A DNA stretch of 64,000 bases, taken from assembly GCA_012033595.1 (NCBI GenBank), contig JAAUQL010000016.1, positions 1 to 64,000 of the forward strand, given 5' to 3'. Shown here one piece after another: positions 27,623 through 37,296 of the stretch; the first letter of the stretch is position 1, and each line of letters starts with the position of its first letter. The position numbers and the translations under genes are program-made. The notes under the pieces are model-generated. The model worked only from the letters and a program-made list of their open reading frames with translations. It was not told the DNA's origin and searched no databases. Source of the DNA: Cyclobacteriaceae bacterium (GTDB taxonomy: Bacteria > Bacteroidota > Bacteroidia > Cytophagales > Cyclobacteriaceae).

Positions 27623-28848
27623 TTGAATAAGAAAAAATCATTAATGATCCCTTGTATGGGTTTATTACCATTCCCAACGAACTCATCTACGACATCATTA
27701 ACCATCCTTATTTTCAACGGCTTCGCCGAATCAAACAACTGGGCATGACGGACTTTGTTTATCCCGGAGCCCTGCATACGCGTTTTCACCATGCCCTGGG
27801 GTCTATGCACCTGATGAACGAGTCGCTCATCAACCTCAGAAACAAAGGCGTGGAACTATCGGAGGCTGAGTGCAATGCCGCGCTCATGGCCATTTTGCTG
27901 CATGATGTGGGTCATGCCCCTTTTTCGCATGCGCTCGAAAATGAATTGGTCTTTGGAATAAGCCATGAAGAAATTTCCTTGTTGATTATGCACGAACTCA
28001 ACAGGCAATTTGGCGGAGCACTCGATCTGGCCATCAGCATATTCAGTGGCAGCTACCCGCGCAAATTTCTGCATCAGCTTGTATCGAGCCAGTTGGACAT
28101 CGACCGGCTCGACTACCTCAACCGCGACAGCTTTTTTACCGGGGTGGTAGAAGGGCGCATTGGTTCAGATCGCATCATCAAGCTGCTCAGCGTACACCAG
28201 GACGAACTGGTGGTGGAAGAAAAGGGCATTTATTCCATCGAAAATTTCTTGAGTGCCCGCCGCCTGATGTATTGGCAGGTTTATATTCATAAAACCACCG
28301 TAGGAGTGGAAAAAATGCTTATCCAGATCATCCGCAGGGTGCGGGCCCTGAGTGGGCAATTGGAACTGCCACCTGAGTTAGACTTTTTTATCAACAATAC
28401 CATTACCAGGCAAATGATGGAGCGCGATGCCAACATCTTAAAAGCCTTTTGCTATCTCGACGATTACGATATACTGGGCGCCATCAAGCGCTGGCACCAT
28501 TGCCATGACCCCGTCTTATCAAGACTTTGTCAAATGCTGCTTGAGCGCAGATTGTTCAATGTCCGCTTGTCGGAAGAAAAGCCCGGTATGCACGAAATAG
28601 AAATGCTCCGGCAGCGCACCATTGAGCAATATGGCATAGAGGCCGATCTGGCCTCGCATTTTGTGGTGGCAGGCACCAAAAGCAACTCGGCCTACATTGG
28701 TGGCGGCCAACAAATAAACCTGCTCACCAAGTCGGGAAAAATAGAGGATATAGCCAATGCAGCCGATTTGCCTAACATCAAAGCCATGCGGAAAATAGTA
28801 AAAAAATATTACCTATGCTGGCCGAAAAACATATCTTTGCTGGCATAA
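27623..28848 (+). CDS. HD-domain phosphohydrolase (dGTPase-like), one frameshift
   Basis: About 408 residues. The metal-binding HD motif is visible as TRFHHALG and ILLHDVGHAPFSH, followed by LDIDRLDYLNRDS. Related proteins hydrolyse dNTPs or nucleotides, but the substrate here is unknown. The main frame opens at 27652 (MYGFITIPNELI), but the family begins NKKKIINDPLYGFITIP; that sequence is recovered from a TTG at 27623 by adding one A to the six-A run 27632-27637. Divergent from porX and directly upstream of lpxD, the usual order in Bacteroidota. Confidence 0.87.
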
Positions 28849-28912
28849 TTGAAGCACTGTACCCATACGCAAATAGCCTAAAAAATAAGCCATTCTATTA
28901 AATCAAGTTTAA

Positions 28913-29935
28913 ATGGAATTTACGATATCGCAGATCGCCGCTATACTCCGGGGCGAAATAGAAGGAAATGGCCAGGAAAAGGTAAAATCCATCGGTAAAA
29001 TCGAAGATGCCCAAAGAGGATCCGTTACTTTCTTGTCCAATCCGAAATACGAAAATTATATCTACAGCACCCAGGCCTCTGCCGTGATCGTGCACAGGGA
29101 CTTTGTGGCCACTAAGCCCGTGCAGGCTACGCTAATTCGTGTAGCAGATCCCTATACCAGCTTCACCAGGTTGCTCGAAGAATATGATAAAATTACCAGC
29201 TACATCAAAGTGGGCGTAGAAGAGCCCTCTTATATAGCTGTGGGCACCGCCGTGGGTCAAAACGTGTATCGTGGTGCCTTTTCTTATATTGGCGCCAACA
29301 CCACGCTTGGCAATAATGTAAAGGTATATCCGCATGCATATATCGGCGACAATGTGGCCATCGGCGACAATTGTATCATTTATTCGGGGGTGAAGATATA
29401 CGCCAACACCGTGATGGGTCAAAATTGTATCCTCCATTCAGGTGTGGTGATTGGCAGCGATGGATTTGGCTTTGCCCCTCAGGCCGACGGCACCTACAAA
29501 AAGATACCCCAATTGGGCAATGTCATCCTGGGCGACCATGTAGAAATAGGCGCCAATACAGTAGTAGACTGCGCCACCATGGGAAGTACCAAAATAGATA
29601 GTGGCGTAAAATTGGACAACCTGATACAAATAGCACATAACGTGCAGATCGGTTCCAACACCGTCATTGCCTCTCAGACCGGCATATCAGGATCTACCAA
29701 AGTGGGAAAAAATTGTGTCATTGCCGGTCAGGTGGGTTTGGTAGGGCACATTGAAATTGGCGACAGGGTTACGCTGGCTGCCAAAACAGGATTGGCAAAA
29801 TCAGTGAAAAAGGAAGGTGCGGTAAAGTTTGGCTATCCGGCCATGGATCACAAAGATTATTTGAAATGCCATGCTGTATTCCGCAATCTGCCAGAATTAA
29901 GAGACAGGCTCAATGAACTTGAAAAAAAGTACTAA
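28913..29935 (+). CDS. lpxD: UDP-3-O-(3-hydroxyacyl)glucosamine N-acyltransferase
   Basis: Third step of lipid A synthesis: transfers a 3-hydroxyacyl chain from ACP to the 2-amino group of UDP-3-O-acyl-glucosamine. 340 residues: N-terminal uridine-binding domain (1-100), then a left-handed beta-helix of hexapeptide repeats (about 105-310), with the catalytic His region IQIAHNVQIG near 240. Begins the cluster lpxD-lpxC/fabZ-lpxA, with 27 bp to the next gene. Complete and in frame. Confidence 0.96.
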   Translation: MEFTISQIAAILRGEIEGNGQEKVKSIGKIEDAQRGSVTFLSNPKYENYIYSTQASAVIVHRDFVATKPVQATLIRVADPYTSFTRLLEEYDKITSYIKVGVEEPSYIAVGTAVGQNVYRGAFSYIGANTTLGNNVKVYPHAYIGDNVAIGDNCIIYSGVKIYANTVMGQNCILHSGVVIGSDGFGFAPQADGTYKKIPQLGNVILGDHVEIGANTVVDCATMGSTKIDSGVKLDNLIQIAHNVQIGSNTVIASQTGISGSTKVGKNCVIAGQVGLVGHIEIGDRVTLAAKTGLAKSVKKEGAVKFGYPAMDHKDYLKCHAVFRNLPELRDRLNELEKKY

Positions 29936-29962
29936 ATTTGCCGGCTATTTAATTGTAAGTGC

Positions 29963-31357
29963 ATGCATTTAAAACAACATACGATAAAAAAGCCTGTGAC
30001 GTTGAGTGGTGTAGGTTTGCATACCGGCGTCGATGTTCATATGACTTTTTTACCAGCCAAGGCCAATCACGGGATCAAATTCCAGCGAATCGACCTTGAC
30101 GGACAACCTGTAGTAGATGCCGATGTAGATAATGTCGTCGATCTGTCGAGGGGTACCACCATAGAACAAAACGGTGCCAGAGTCAATACAGTAGAGCACA
30201 CCATGGCAGCACTGGTGGGTATGGAAATCGACAATATTCTGATTCAACTCGACGGGCCGGAGCCACCCATCATGGATGGTAGTTCGAGGATGTTTATAGA
30301 TGCATTGGAACTTGCTGGCACCGAAGAGCAAAATGCACTAAGAAATTTCTTTACCGTACCCGAAAGCATTTTTTACCGCGATGCGTCGCGCGATGTGGAA
30401 ATAGCAGCACTTCCGCTCGATGATTACAGGGTAACAGTAATGATCGACTATAAATCGCCCGTGTTGGGCAGCCAGCATGCATCCATCACAGACATTTCCC
30501 AATTCAAAAAAGAAATAGCAGGTGCCCGTACCTTCTGCTTTTTGCACGAGCTGGAAATGCTCTACAAGAATAATCTGGTGAGGGGAGGCGATCTTGATAA
30601 TGCTATAGTAGTGGTAGATCGTGTGGTAGAAGATGGCGAACTAGACTATTTGGCAAAGCTGTTCAACAAACCCAAAGTTGTAGTAAAAGAAGAGGGGATA
30701 TTGAACAATGTAGAGTTGAGGCATAGCAACGAACCCGCAAGGCATAAGTTACTTGACGTAATGGGCGACCTCGCCCTGGCAGGCAGACCAATTAAGGCTC
30801 AGATACTTGCTGCACGTCCCGGACATGCGGCCAACGTGGCTTTCGCCAAAAAAATAAAACGTATGATGGAGCAGCAAGAGCATGCCAGCATACCCAACTA
30901 TGACCCCAATGCTCTGCCTGTATATGACATCAATCAAATAAAGGACATTCTACCGCATACCTATCCTTTTCTGCTCATCGACAAGGTCATTTATATCGAC
31001 GAAAGCACCGTGGCCGGCGTAAAAAACGTAACCTACAATGAGCAGTTTTTCCAGGGGCACTTCCCCGGCAATCCGGTGATGCCCGGCGTATTGATTGTGG
31101 AGTCCATGGCACAGATCGGAGGCATATTCGTACTCAATACGGTGCCCGATCCGCAAAATTATTGGACATATTTCTTAAAAATTGAAGATTGCAAGTTCAG
31201 GCGACCGGTGATGCCCGGGGACACCCTCATCATCAGGTGCGACTTGCTGGAGCCCATCAAAAGAGGCATCGCCAAAATGCGCGGCCGGGCTTTTGTAGGC
31301 AACAAACTCGTGACCGAAAGTACAATGATAGCAAGCATAGTAAAAAAGAACCAATGA
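29963..31357 (+). CDS. lpxC/fabZ: Fused UDP-3-O-acyl-GlcNAc deacetylase / 3-hydroxyacyl-ACP dehydratase
   Basis: A 464-residue fusion typical of Bacteroidota. LpxC part (1-310) makes the committed deacetylation of lipid A synthesis with a zinc site: VEHTMAAL near 76 and the RHKLLDVMGDLALAG segment near 255. FabZ part (about 325-464) dehydrates 3-hydroxyacyl-ACP: PFLLIDKV, then FQGHFPGNPVMPGVLIVESMAQ with catalytic His and Glu. The stop overlaps the lpxA ATG (ATGA at 31354). Confidence 0.97.
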   Translation: MHLKQHTIKKPVTLSGVGLHTGVDVHMTFLPAKANHGIKFQRIDLDGQPVVDADVDNVVDLSRGTTIEQNGARVNTVEHTMAALVGMEIDNILIQLDGPEPPIMDGSSRMFIDALELAGTEEQNALRNFFTVPESIFYRDASRDVEIAALPLDDYRVTVMIDYKSPVLGSQHASITDISQFKKEIAGARTFCFLHELEMLYKNNLVRGGDLDNAIVVVDRVVEDGELDYLAKLFNKPKVVVKEEGILNNVELRHSNEPARHKLLDVMGDLALAGRPIKAQILAARPGHAANVAFAKKIKRMMEQQEHASIPNYDPNALPVYDINQIKDILPHTYPFLLIDKVIYIDESTVAGVKNVTYNEQFFQGHFPGNPVMPGVLIVESMAQIGGIFVLNTVPDPQNYWTYFLKIEDCKFRRPVMPGDTLIIRCDLLEPIKRGIAKMRGRAFVGNKLVTESTMIASIVKKNQ

Positions 31358-32139
31358 ATCAGCCATTAGCATATATACATCCAGAAGCAAAAATAGCAGA
31401 TAACGTAGTCATTGAGCCATTTTCAACCATTCATAAAGATGTGGAGATTGGGGAAGGCACCTGGGTAGGCTCCAATGTGACTATAATGGAAGGAGCAAGA
31501 ATAGGTAAAAATTGCAAAATATTTCCCGGCGCGGTAATCTCAGGCGTACCGCAAGACCTCAAATTTGCCGGCGAGAAGACAACAACAGTGATAGGTGACA
31601 ATACCGTGATCAGAGAATGTGTGACCATAAGCCGTGGTACGGTAGAAAAGCACAAAACCGTGATCGGATCAAATTGCCTCATTATGGCCTATGTGCACAT
31701 AGCCCACGATTGCCAGGTGAGCGACAGAGTGATACTGGCCAACTGTGTGCAACTGGCCGGCCACGTGATCGTAGATGACTTCGCCATTATAGGAGGAGCC
31801 ACTGCTGTACATCAATTTGTGAAAATAGGCCCGCATGTAATGGTGGCTGGTGGTTCGCTGGTGCGCAAAGATGTGCCCCCTTTTGTAACTGCCGCTCGCG
31901 AACCTTTGAGCTATGCGGGTATCAATTCTATCGGATTGAGACGACGCGGATTTACCAATGACAAAATCAATGAAATTCAGGAAATATACCGCAGGATATA
32001 CCTGAAAGGGATGAACAACTCCAAAGCCCTGGACGCTATACAAATGGAAATGCCCAGCTCTAAAGAACGTGACGAAATCCTCAACTTTATCCGGAACTCA
32101 GACCGCGGCGTGATGAAGGGCTACAACAACAAAATATAA
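31354..32139 (+). CDS. lpxA: UDP-N-acetylglucosamine O-acyltransferase
   Basis: First step of lipid A synthesis. 261 residues starting MNQPLAYIHPEAKIADNV, the family N-terminus; the frame is open further upstream but overlaps lpxC. Hexapeptide beta-helix to about residue 185 with the catalytic His region AYVHIAHDCQVSD near 115, then the C-terminal helical domain (GLRRRGFTNDKINEIQEIYR). Overlaps the lpxC/fabZ stop by four bases. Confidence 0.96.
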   Translation: MNQPLAYIHPEAKIADNVVIEPFSTIHKDVEIGEGTWVGSNVTIMEGARIGKNCKIFPGAVISGVPQDLKFAGEKTTTVIGDNTVIRECVTISRGTVEKHKTVIGSNCLIMAYVHIAHDCQVSDRVILANCVQLAGHVIVDDFAIIGGATAVHQFVKIGPHVMVAGGSLVRKDVPPFVTAAREPLSYAGINSIGLRRRGFTNDKINEIQEIYRRIYLKGMNNSKALDAIQMEMPSSKERDEILNFIRNSDRGVMKGYNNKI

Positions 32140-32154
32140 AACCAACTTGGTTGA

Positions 32155-32778
32155 ATGGAAATACAACTTGAACAAGTTGCCAAAAAATTCAACAAAGAAT
32201 GGATATTTAGAAATATCAACTTTACGTTGAGCGAAAGCCAGCCTACGGCCATCATTGGACCCAATGGAAGTGGAAAATCCACCCTGCTTCAGGTCATTGC
32301 CGGCAGTATGATTCCCACGTCGGGAAGACTACACTACCGGCATGCAAACAAACAGATATCTGCTGATCAGATTTATCAATATATTTCTATGGCAGCCCCT
32401 TCGATGGCCTTACCAGAAGATTTTACACTTGGTGAATTTTTGGCCTTTCATTTCAAATTCAAAACCTTAAAATCCGGTTATCATTTAGATGACCTTCCTG
32501 ATATTTTCAGGCTGGAGCAGGCCAGGGATAAATACATCAAAAATTTCTCGACCGGCATGAAACAGCGCCTCAAACTGGGTGTTGCCTTCTATGCCGATAC
32601 CCCCCTGCTATTGCTCGACGAACCACTTTCTAATCTCGACCATATGGGAATAGCCTGGTACCTGGAGGAAATTGATAAAGTGTTGAAAGAAAAAATGATA
32701 TTCGTATGCTCCAATAGAATGGATGAATATCCATTTTGTAAAACTTTTATAGATATATTGGAGTTCAAAAGACCCTGA
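32155..32778 (+). CDS. ABC transporter ATP-binding protein
   Basis: 207 residues, a stand-alone nucleotide-binding domain. Walker A GPNGSGKSTLL (about 38-48), signature NFSTGMKQRLKLG near 133 (variant of LSGGQ), Walker B LLLLDEPLSNLD near 155. No permease is adjacent; the same gene follows lpxA in many Bacteroidota, which suggests a conserved envelope function. Starts 15 bases after lpxA, so probably in that operon. Confidence 0.85.
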   Translation: MEIQLEQVAKKFNKEWIFRNINFTLSESQPTAIIGPNGSGKSTLLQVIAGSMIPTSGRLHYRHANKQISADQIYQYISMAAPSMALPEDFTLGEFLAFHFKFKTLKSGYHLDDLPDIFRLEQARDKYIKNFSTGMKQRLKLGVAFYADTPLLLLDEPLSNLDHMGIAWYLEEIDKVLKEKMIFVCSNRMDEYPFCKTFIDILEFKRP

Positions 32779-32828
32779 ACGTGCTGTTTTACAAAAATAT
32801 TTGGTGTCAAAATTTAACAAATACCAGA

Positions 32829-33310
32829 ATGAAAAGCCTTAGCATCCTACGCGCTCTATCAGTTATCATTGCCCTGAGTTTATTTGCCCATTGCGGTAGC
32901 AATGTGGAGCCATCGCTCGATTTGCAGCAAAAGGCAGCCAAAATTCTCGATGAAGGAAGCCCCTGGGGAGGCACTGGCAATGTAGAAGTGCTGGCAAGCC
33001 CTCCCGGTGTAGATCCTTCTGAGCTATTGGGTTTGCAGGTGGTTTTTAGTACTGCAGGTGCAGATGGCGACTGGGCGCCTACTTTTTCCAGGCTTCGGGT
33101 GCCGATAATTTTTTGAAGACAGATAATACCACCTGGGTATGGACCGGCTCTGGCACCGATGTTATCACCCTTACCGAAGCCTCCATATCAGAGATTACCA
33201 GTGTGGAAGTGACCGAAGAGGCCGTTACATTTACATTCGAACTAAGCCAGGGCAGTACTGGAGGCAGAACAAAGGGAATAAGCGGATATTATTCGGTAAG
33301 TTTGCAATAG
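32829..33310 (+). CDS. Small secreted lipoprotein, one frameshift
   Basis: Signal peptide with lipobox-like ending (about residues 1-19, ...LSLFAHCG, Cys20). The first frame ends early at 33116; one more T in the run 33083-33087 converts it to TFFQASGADNFLKTDNTTWVW and continues to ...GISGYYSVSLQ at 33310, about 160 residues in all. The remainder is beta-rich with repeated Thr/Val strands, like small Bacteroidota surface lipoproteins. Function unknown. Confidence 0.65.
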
Positions 33311-33410
33311 CGTTCAGTCACCAACTGCATGCACCTACCGCATATTATGCAGCACTAAATGCTGCTTACTTTTTATTCTATAGAAAGATTTGCATTTTTG
33401 GCGGCACTTT

Positions 33411-33968
33411 ATGAAAACAATAAAAAAAATCGCCATCACCGGACCTGAATCTACCGGAAAATCAGAAATAACCCGTCAACTCGCTGAGCATTTTTCAACC
33501 TCCTGGGTGCCCGAATATGCCCGTACCTACCTCGATGAGCTCCACGACCCGTATCAACAAAAAGACCTCACAGCCATAGCCAAGGGTCAACTCAAGTCAG
33601 AAGCTCTAATGCTTGAACGGGCCAATGGATTGCTATTTTGCGATACGGAACTTACGGTGATCAAGATTTGGTCGGAATTTAAATATGGCACGGTCGATCC
33701 CTGGATTGTAAGCAAATGCAATGAAAACCCATATGACCTCTACCTGCTGATGGATATAGATTTACCCTGGGTTTTTGACAAGCAAAGAGAACAACCCGAA
33801 CGACGGACTTATTTTTTCGACTGGTTTTTGCGCGAGTTGCAGCTTAGAGGTGTCAATTATGCCATTGTCCATGGCAAGGGACACGAGCGATTTAAAAATG
33901 CCACCAAAGTGATAGAGCAGTTTTTGCACAAACCGGCTTCCACTGCCATTCGAGGGCTGTTTCAATAA
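33411..33968 (+). CDS. NadR-like ribosylnicotinamide kinase domain protein
   Basis: 185 residues. P-loop GPESTGKSEITRQLA at 10-24 and the pattern WVPEYARTYLDEL characteristic of the NadR kinase domain, which phosphorylates nicotinamide riboside to NMN. The adenylyltransferase and HTH parts of full NadR are absent, as in many Bacteroidota. ATG 33411 preferred over 33390 because the family starts with K.I.ITGPESTGK. Role in NAD salvage is inferred from the domain. Confidence 0.85.
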   Translation: MKTIKKIAITGPESTGKSEITRQLAEHFSTSWVPEYARTYLDELHDPYQQKDLTAIAKGQLKSEALMLERANGLLFCDTELTVIKIWSEFKYGTVDPWIVSKCNENPYDLYLLMDIDLPWVFDKQREQPERRTYFFDWFLRELQLRGVNYAIVHGKGHERFKNATKVIEQFLHKPASTAIRGLFQ

Positions 33969-34036
33969 TTTTTGCAAACAGGCCAAGTTTTGCCGTACAT
34001 TGCCCTTTTCTTTTTTAGAACAATCTTTTGTTCAAA

Positions 34037-34318
34037 ATGGACAGCTTAGGCCATACGATAAGAAAATTACGGGAAGACAATGAACTGCCACTACGGACAG
34101 TTGCGGCATTCCGCGACATTGACCAGGCAATTTTAAGCAAAATTGAGAGAGGACAACGGAATGCCAACCGAGAACAGGTAGCAAAGCTAGCCGAGTTTAT
34201 TAAGGTAGAAAAAAATGAATTGCTTGTTGGCACACAGACGAAAAAAATTGGCCACAAAAGAGAACCTACAAGATTTTTAAAGCATGGTTTGAATATGAAA
34301 TATATTCAATGGTTTTAG
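34037..34318 (+). CDS. XRE-family HTH protein, abnormal C-terminus
   Basis: Starts MDSLGHTIRKLREDNELPLR; the helix-turn-helix covers about 1-65 (VAAFRDIDQAILSKIERGQRNANREQVAKLAEFIKVEKNELL). Family members normally continue with a different C-terminus. Here, after ELLV, the reading frame changes character, while another frame carries a plausible protein end (TYKIFKAWFEYEIYSMVLDLE...) that stops next to the dinD ATG. It looks like a deletion joining two genes. Such regulators often sit beside restriction or DNA-damage genes. Confidence 0.6.
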   Translation: MDSLGHTIRKLREDNELPLRTVAAFRDIDQAILSKIERGQRNANREQVAKLAEFIKVEKNELLVGTQTKKIGHKREPTRFLKHGLNMKYIQWF

Positions 34319-34346
34319 ACCTTGAAGAAACCGATATAACAAAAGA

Positions 34347-35009
34347 ATGAAAAAAGAACAAATACAAGCACTTTTTCAGCAGTTTGAAAGCATATGCTAC
34401 GTGTAAGACGGTATTGAATGTTGGAGTGCCAGAGAGTTACAAAAACTCTTAGGTTACAGCAAATGGGAAAACTTTGAAAAAGTAATTCACAAGGCAATAG
34501 AGGCCTGCAAAAATGCAGGAGAAGAAGTTGCTGATCATTTTCCTGACGTCAGGAAAACGATACCAATGCCCAAAGGAGCTGAAAAAGAAATAAATGATAT
34601 TCTTTTGACCCGCTATGCCTGTTATCTGATTGGACAGAATGGAGATAGTCGCAAAGAAGAAGTTTCATTTGCTCAAAATGATTTTGCGGTTCAAACCCGC
34701 AGAGCAGAGTTGGTAGAAAAAAGGTTGTTGGAATACGAAAGCGTTAAAGCAAGAGAAAAACTCAGTCAAACAGAAAAACAACTTTCAGGTATTTTGTACG
34801 AAAGAGGGGTTGACGGGCAAGGATTTGCATTAATTCGCTCAAAAGGGGATCAAGCGTTATTCCGACTTTCTACTGTGCTACTTAAAAAGAAGGAAATTGC
34901 CGGACTCAAACCACATTTGGCAAAGCATATAAATTTCCCGAAAGACAATGAATACACAAATGGACGTGAACGCACTAATTCTAGGGCGAAGCCCGCTTCA
35001 AAATTGTAA
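34347..35009 (+). pseudogene. dinD: dinD-like DNA-damage-inducible protein, decayed
   Basis: Frame starts MKKEQIQALFQQFESICYV, then TAA at 34404-34406 where DinD homologues have Glu or Lys, then continues in frame as DGIECWSARELQKLLGY (Bro-N type) and DILLTRYACYLIGQNGDSRK...FAVQTRRAE...LSQTEKQLSGILYERGVDGQGFALIRSKGDQALF. After that the similarity ends and the C-terminal region is foreign or shifted. Both the nonsense codon and the lost C-terminus indicate a true pseudogene. DinD is an SOS-induced inhibitor of RecA in E. coli. Confidence 0.8.
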
Positions 35010-35079
35010 GGATTTTGATGGGTTTGAAGCCCTCAATCTCCTATTTTGCATATACTAACCATTGTAGAGCATAAATCGC

Positions 35080-36132
35080 ATGAAATTTTTTTTAGTTTTT
35101 TTTCCAATTCTCTTCCTTACAAATATGACTTTTGGACAAGAGATAAGACCGATATACCTTGACAAGGATCAAATTCAGTGTGACGCATCAGAAGCAGCCT
35201 ATATCCGGTATATAGTAAACCGGATAGATGAATTATATCAAATTGAAGACTATTGGATTGATAATAGGACGCTCTTTCAAAAAGGTTGGATTAGGATAGG
35301 ATCAGGAATGGGTGAGAACAGTATAGTTTATAATCTTAAACGTAAAGATTTAAGAAAACTAGGTGATTTTAACGAATCAGGTAAACTAAAAGGCATTGAA
35401 GGTAGACACATAAAACATGGGAATTTTGAAAGATTTTATAAAAATGGGAATAAGCAATTTTCCGGGAATTATGTGAATGATCGAAAATCAGGACTGTTTA
35501 ATTACTGGTATGACAATGGAAACACGAAAGGGGATTTTGTTTATTCTGACTCGCTGAAAAATGCGCATGAATTCCAAGTACTAAACTTTTTTGATTCGTT
35601 AAATCAACAACTAGTCAAAGATGGAGAAGGATTTTATTATGAGATATATGATGAGTATAAAGCAGAGGGAGCAATTAAAAACGGATACAGAACAGGCGTT
35701 TGGACTGGCAATTTCAGAAAAGGCAAATCGACTTTTGTAGAAACTTTTGAAGAAGGTGAGCTAGTCGAAGGTAAAAGTATTGACTCCTTGGGTTGCGTTT
35801 ACACCTACTCAGAAATCTTAGCACAACCAGAATATCAAAATGGAATCATGGAATTTTATAAATTTATTGGGTCAAACATGAAATACCCAAAAGACGCCAG
35901 ACTGAAAGGAATACAAGGCAAAGTTTATGTTCAATTCGTTGTTGACATGCAAGGGAATAAAACAGACGTCAAGGTAATCAAAGGAATAAGCCCGAGTTGC
36001 GATCTTGAAGCTTTAGAAGTAGTAGAAAAAGCAGATTACTTCGTTCCTGCAAAGTATCGTGGACAGCCAGCCCAAAGAAGAATGATTATTCCGATTACAT
36101 TTAGCCTTAGCAAAACGCTCTTCACTAAATAG
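35080..36132 (+). CDS. Secreted MORN-type protein with TonB C-terminal domain
   Basis: 350 residues. Signal peptide 1-19 (FLVFFPILFLTNMTFGQ). The middle has MORN-like repeats (GNFERFYKNGNKQFSGNY, GLFNYWYDNGNTKGDF). The C-terminal 90 residues are a TonB C-terminal domain (FIGSNMKYPKDARLKGIQGKVYVQFVVDMQG...), here without an N-terminal transmembrane anchor, so it is probably periplasmic rather than a true energy transducer. A+T-rich like its neighbours. Followed nine bases later by repeat A. Confidence 0.75.
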   Translation: MKFFLVFFPILFLTNMTFGQEIRPIYLDKDQIQCDASEAAYIRYIVNRIDELYQIEDYWIDNRTLFQKGWIRIGSGMGENSIVYNLKRKDLRKLGDFNESGKLKGIEGRHIKHGNFERFYKNGNKQFSGNYVNDRKSGLFNYWYDNGNTKGDFVYSDSLKNAHEFQVLNFFDSLNQQLVKDGEGFYYEIYDEYKAEGAIKNGYRTGVWTGNFRKGKSTFVETFEEGELVEGKSIDSLGCVYTYSEILAQPEYQNGIMEFYKFIGSNMKYPKDARLKGIQGKVYVQFVVDMQGNKTDVKVIKGISPSCDLEALEVVEKADYFVPAKYRGQPAQRRMIIPITFSLSKTLFTK

Positions 36133-36140
36133 GAATATGC

Positions 36141-36220
36141 CCGGTCTGTACGACCCGGCGATTATTCCGGGTTGAACTACCTCCCTAGTCAGGGTACTCG
36201 TATAAAGGTTATGCACTTAG
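36141..36220. repeat. Hairpin-bearing repeat A
   Basis: About 80 bp starting CCGGTCTGTACGACCCGG; the arms CGACCCGG and CCGGGTTG form a stem. About 75% identical by eye to repeat B at 37920-37998 and likewise placed just after a gene end. Confidence 0.6.
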
Positions 36221-36413
36221 GCCTGTAAGCGAAGATGAGCCTGGTTTGTCAGGTGCAAAACCGGCAGTGATAGTTTTGCGCTACTGGTGAAAAAACCTTC
36301 CGCCATTCGGCGAATTTAGTTTAGCACAGTAATAGAACATAAGCGTTCCAGAGGTAAGTTAGCGACAACTACCGCATCAAATTTTGGTGGTAACTTGCTG
36401 TCATAATTGTTCC

Positions 36414-36547
36414 ATGACAACTGAATTTACAACTGAGGTAGCTTCGGAATTACTTGGGTGTTCAAGGCCTCAGGAATAAAGCTTCTTGAATCTGGGGAAA
36501 TTAAGTTTACTAAAGTTGGTAAACTTCGTAGAATTAGAAATGAATAG
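36414..36547 (+). pseudogene. Excisionase/antitoxin-like HTH remnant
   Basis: ATG 36414 opens MTTEFTTEVASELLGCSRP and hits a stop. In the next frame KLLESGEIKFTKVGKLRRIRNE ends at 36547. Together, with one base restored near 36475, they give about 44 residues of the excisionase-type winged helix found in small antitoxins, shorter than usual. No PIN-domain toxin follows. Either a one-base sequence error or a decayed gene. Confidence 0.6.
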
Positions 36548-36555
36548 ATCACAAT

Positions 36556-37296
36556 ATGATTATTGCATCGGCCCAGACAAGTCCAAAACAAGGAGATATT
36601 GAATCCAACTTGATTGACCATTACAACATGATTGATTTGGCTTCAAAAAACCGCGTCAATTTGATTGTTTTTCCCGAAATGTCGATAACTGGATACGAAA
36701 GAGAAAAAGCAAGGGATTTGGCATTTACCGTGACAGATTCGAGATTAGAGAGGTTACGCCAATTATCAATTGATAAAAAAATGACTCTGATTGTTGGAGC
36801 ACCAGTTCTGCTTGAAGATAATTTATATATCGGGGCATTGGTGATAAAACCTGACTACTCGATTTCAATGTACACTAAGCAATATCTTCATTCGGGAGAG
36901 GAAGAGTTTTTCGACCCCTCATTTGAATATAATCCATTAATTCACTTGAATAATGAGCAAATTTCAGTTGCGATTTGTGCAGACATTGTGAATTCGAAAC
37001 ATGCTGCCGCCGCAAAAAAAATTGGCGCTACACTTTATATTGCGAGTATATTTTTTTCGCCAACTGGAATTGCAGAAGCACATAAAACACTTTCTGAGTA
37101 TGCAAAACAACAAAGCATGAATGTTTTAATGTCCAATTATTGTGGACGATCTTGGGGTCTTGATTCGGGAGGAAAAAGTGCTTTTTGGGATAAGAATGGT
37201 GATTTGATAGTGAATTTGGATGATATATACGCTGGGCTTTTAATTGTCGAGAACACGGACAATAAATGGATTGGAAAAACATTAAGCTATGAGTAA
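36556..37296 (+). CDS. Carbon-nitrogen hydrolase (nitrilase superfamily)
   Basis: 246 residues with the Glu-Lys-Cys triad in place: Glu in VFPEMSITGY (about 45), Lys in YTKQYLH (about 114), and Cys in VAICADIVN (about 143). The N-terminus MIIASAQTSPKQGDIESNL is typical. These enzymes cleave amides or nitriles; the substrate is not predictable. Overlaps the next gene by eight bases, so the pair acts from one transcript. Confidence 0.87.
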   Translation: MIIASAQTSPKQGDIESNLIDHYNMIDLASKNRVNLIVFPEMSITGYEREKARDLAFTVTDSRLERLRQLSIDKKMTLIVGAPVLLEDNLYIGALVIKPDYSISMYTKQYLHSGEEEFFDPSFEYNPLIHLNNEQISVAICADIVNSKHAAAAKKIGATLYIASIFFSPTGIAEAHKTLSEYAKQQSMNVLMSNYCGRSWGLDSGGKSAFWDKNGDLIVNLDDIYAGLLIVENTDNKWIGKTLSYE

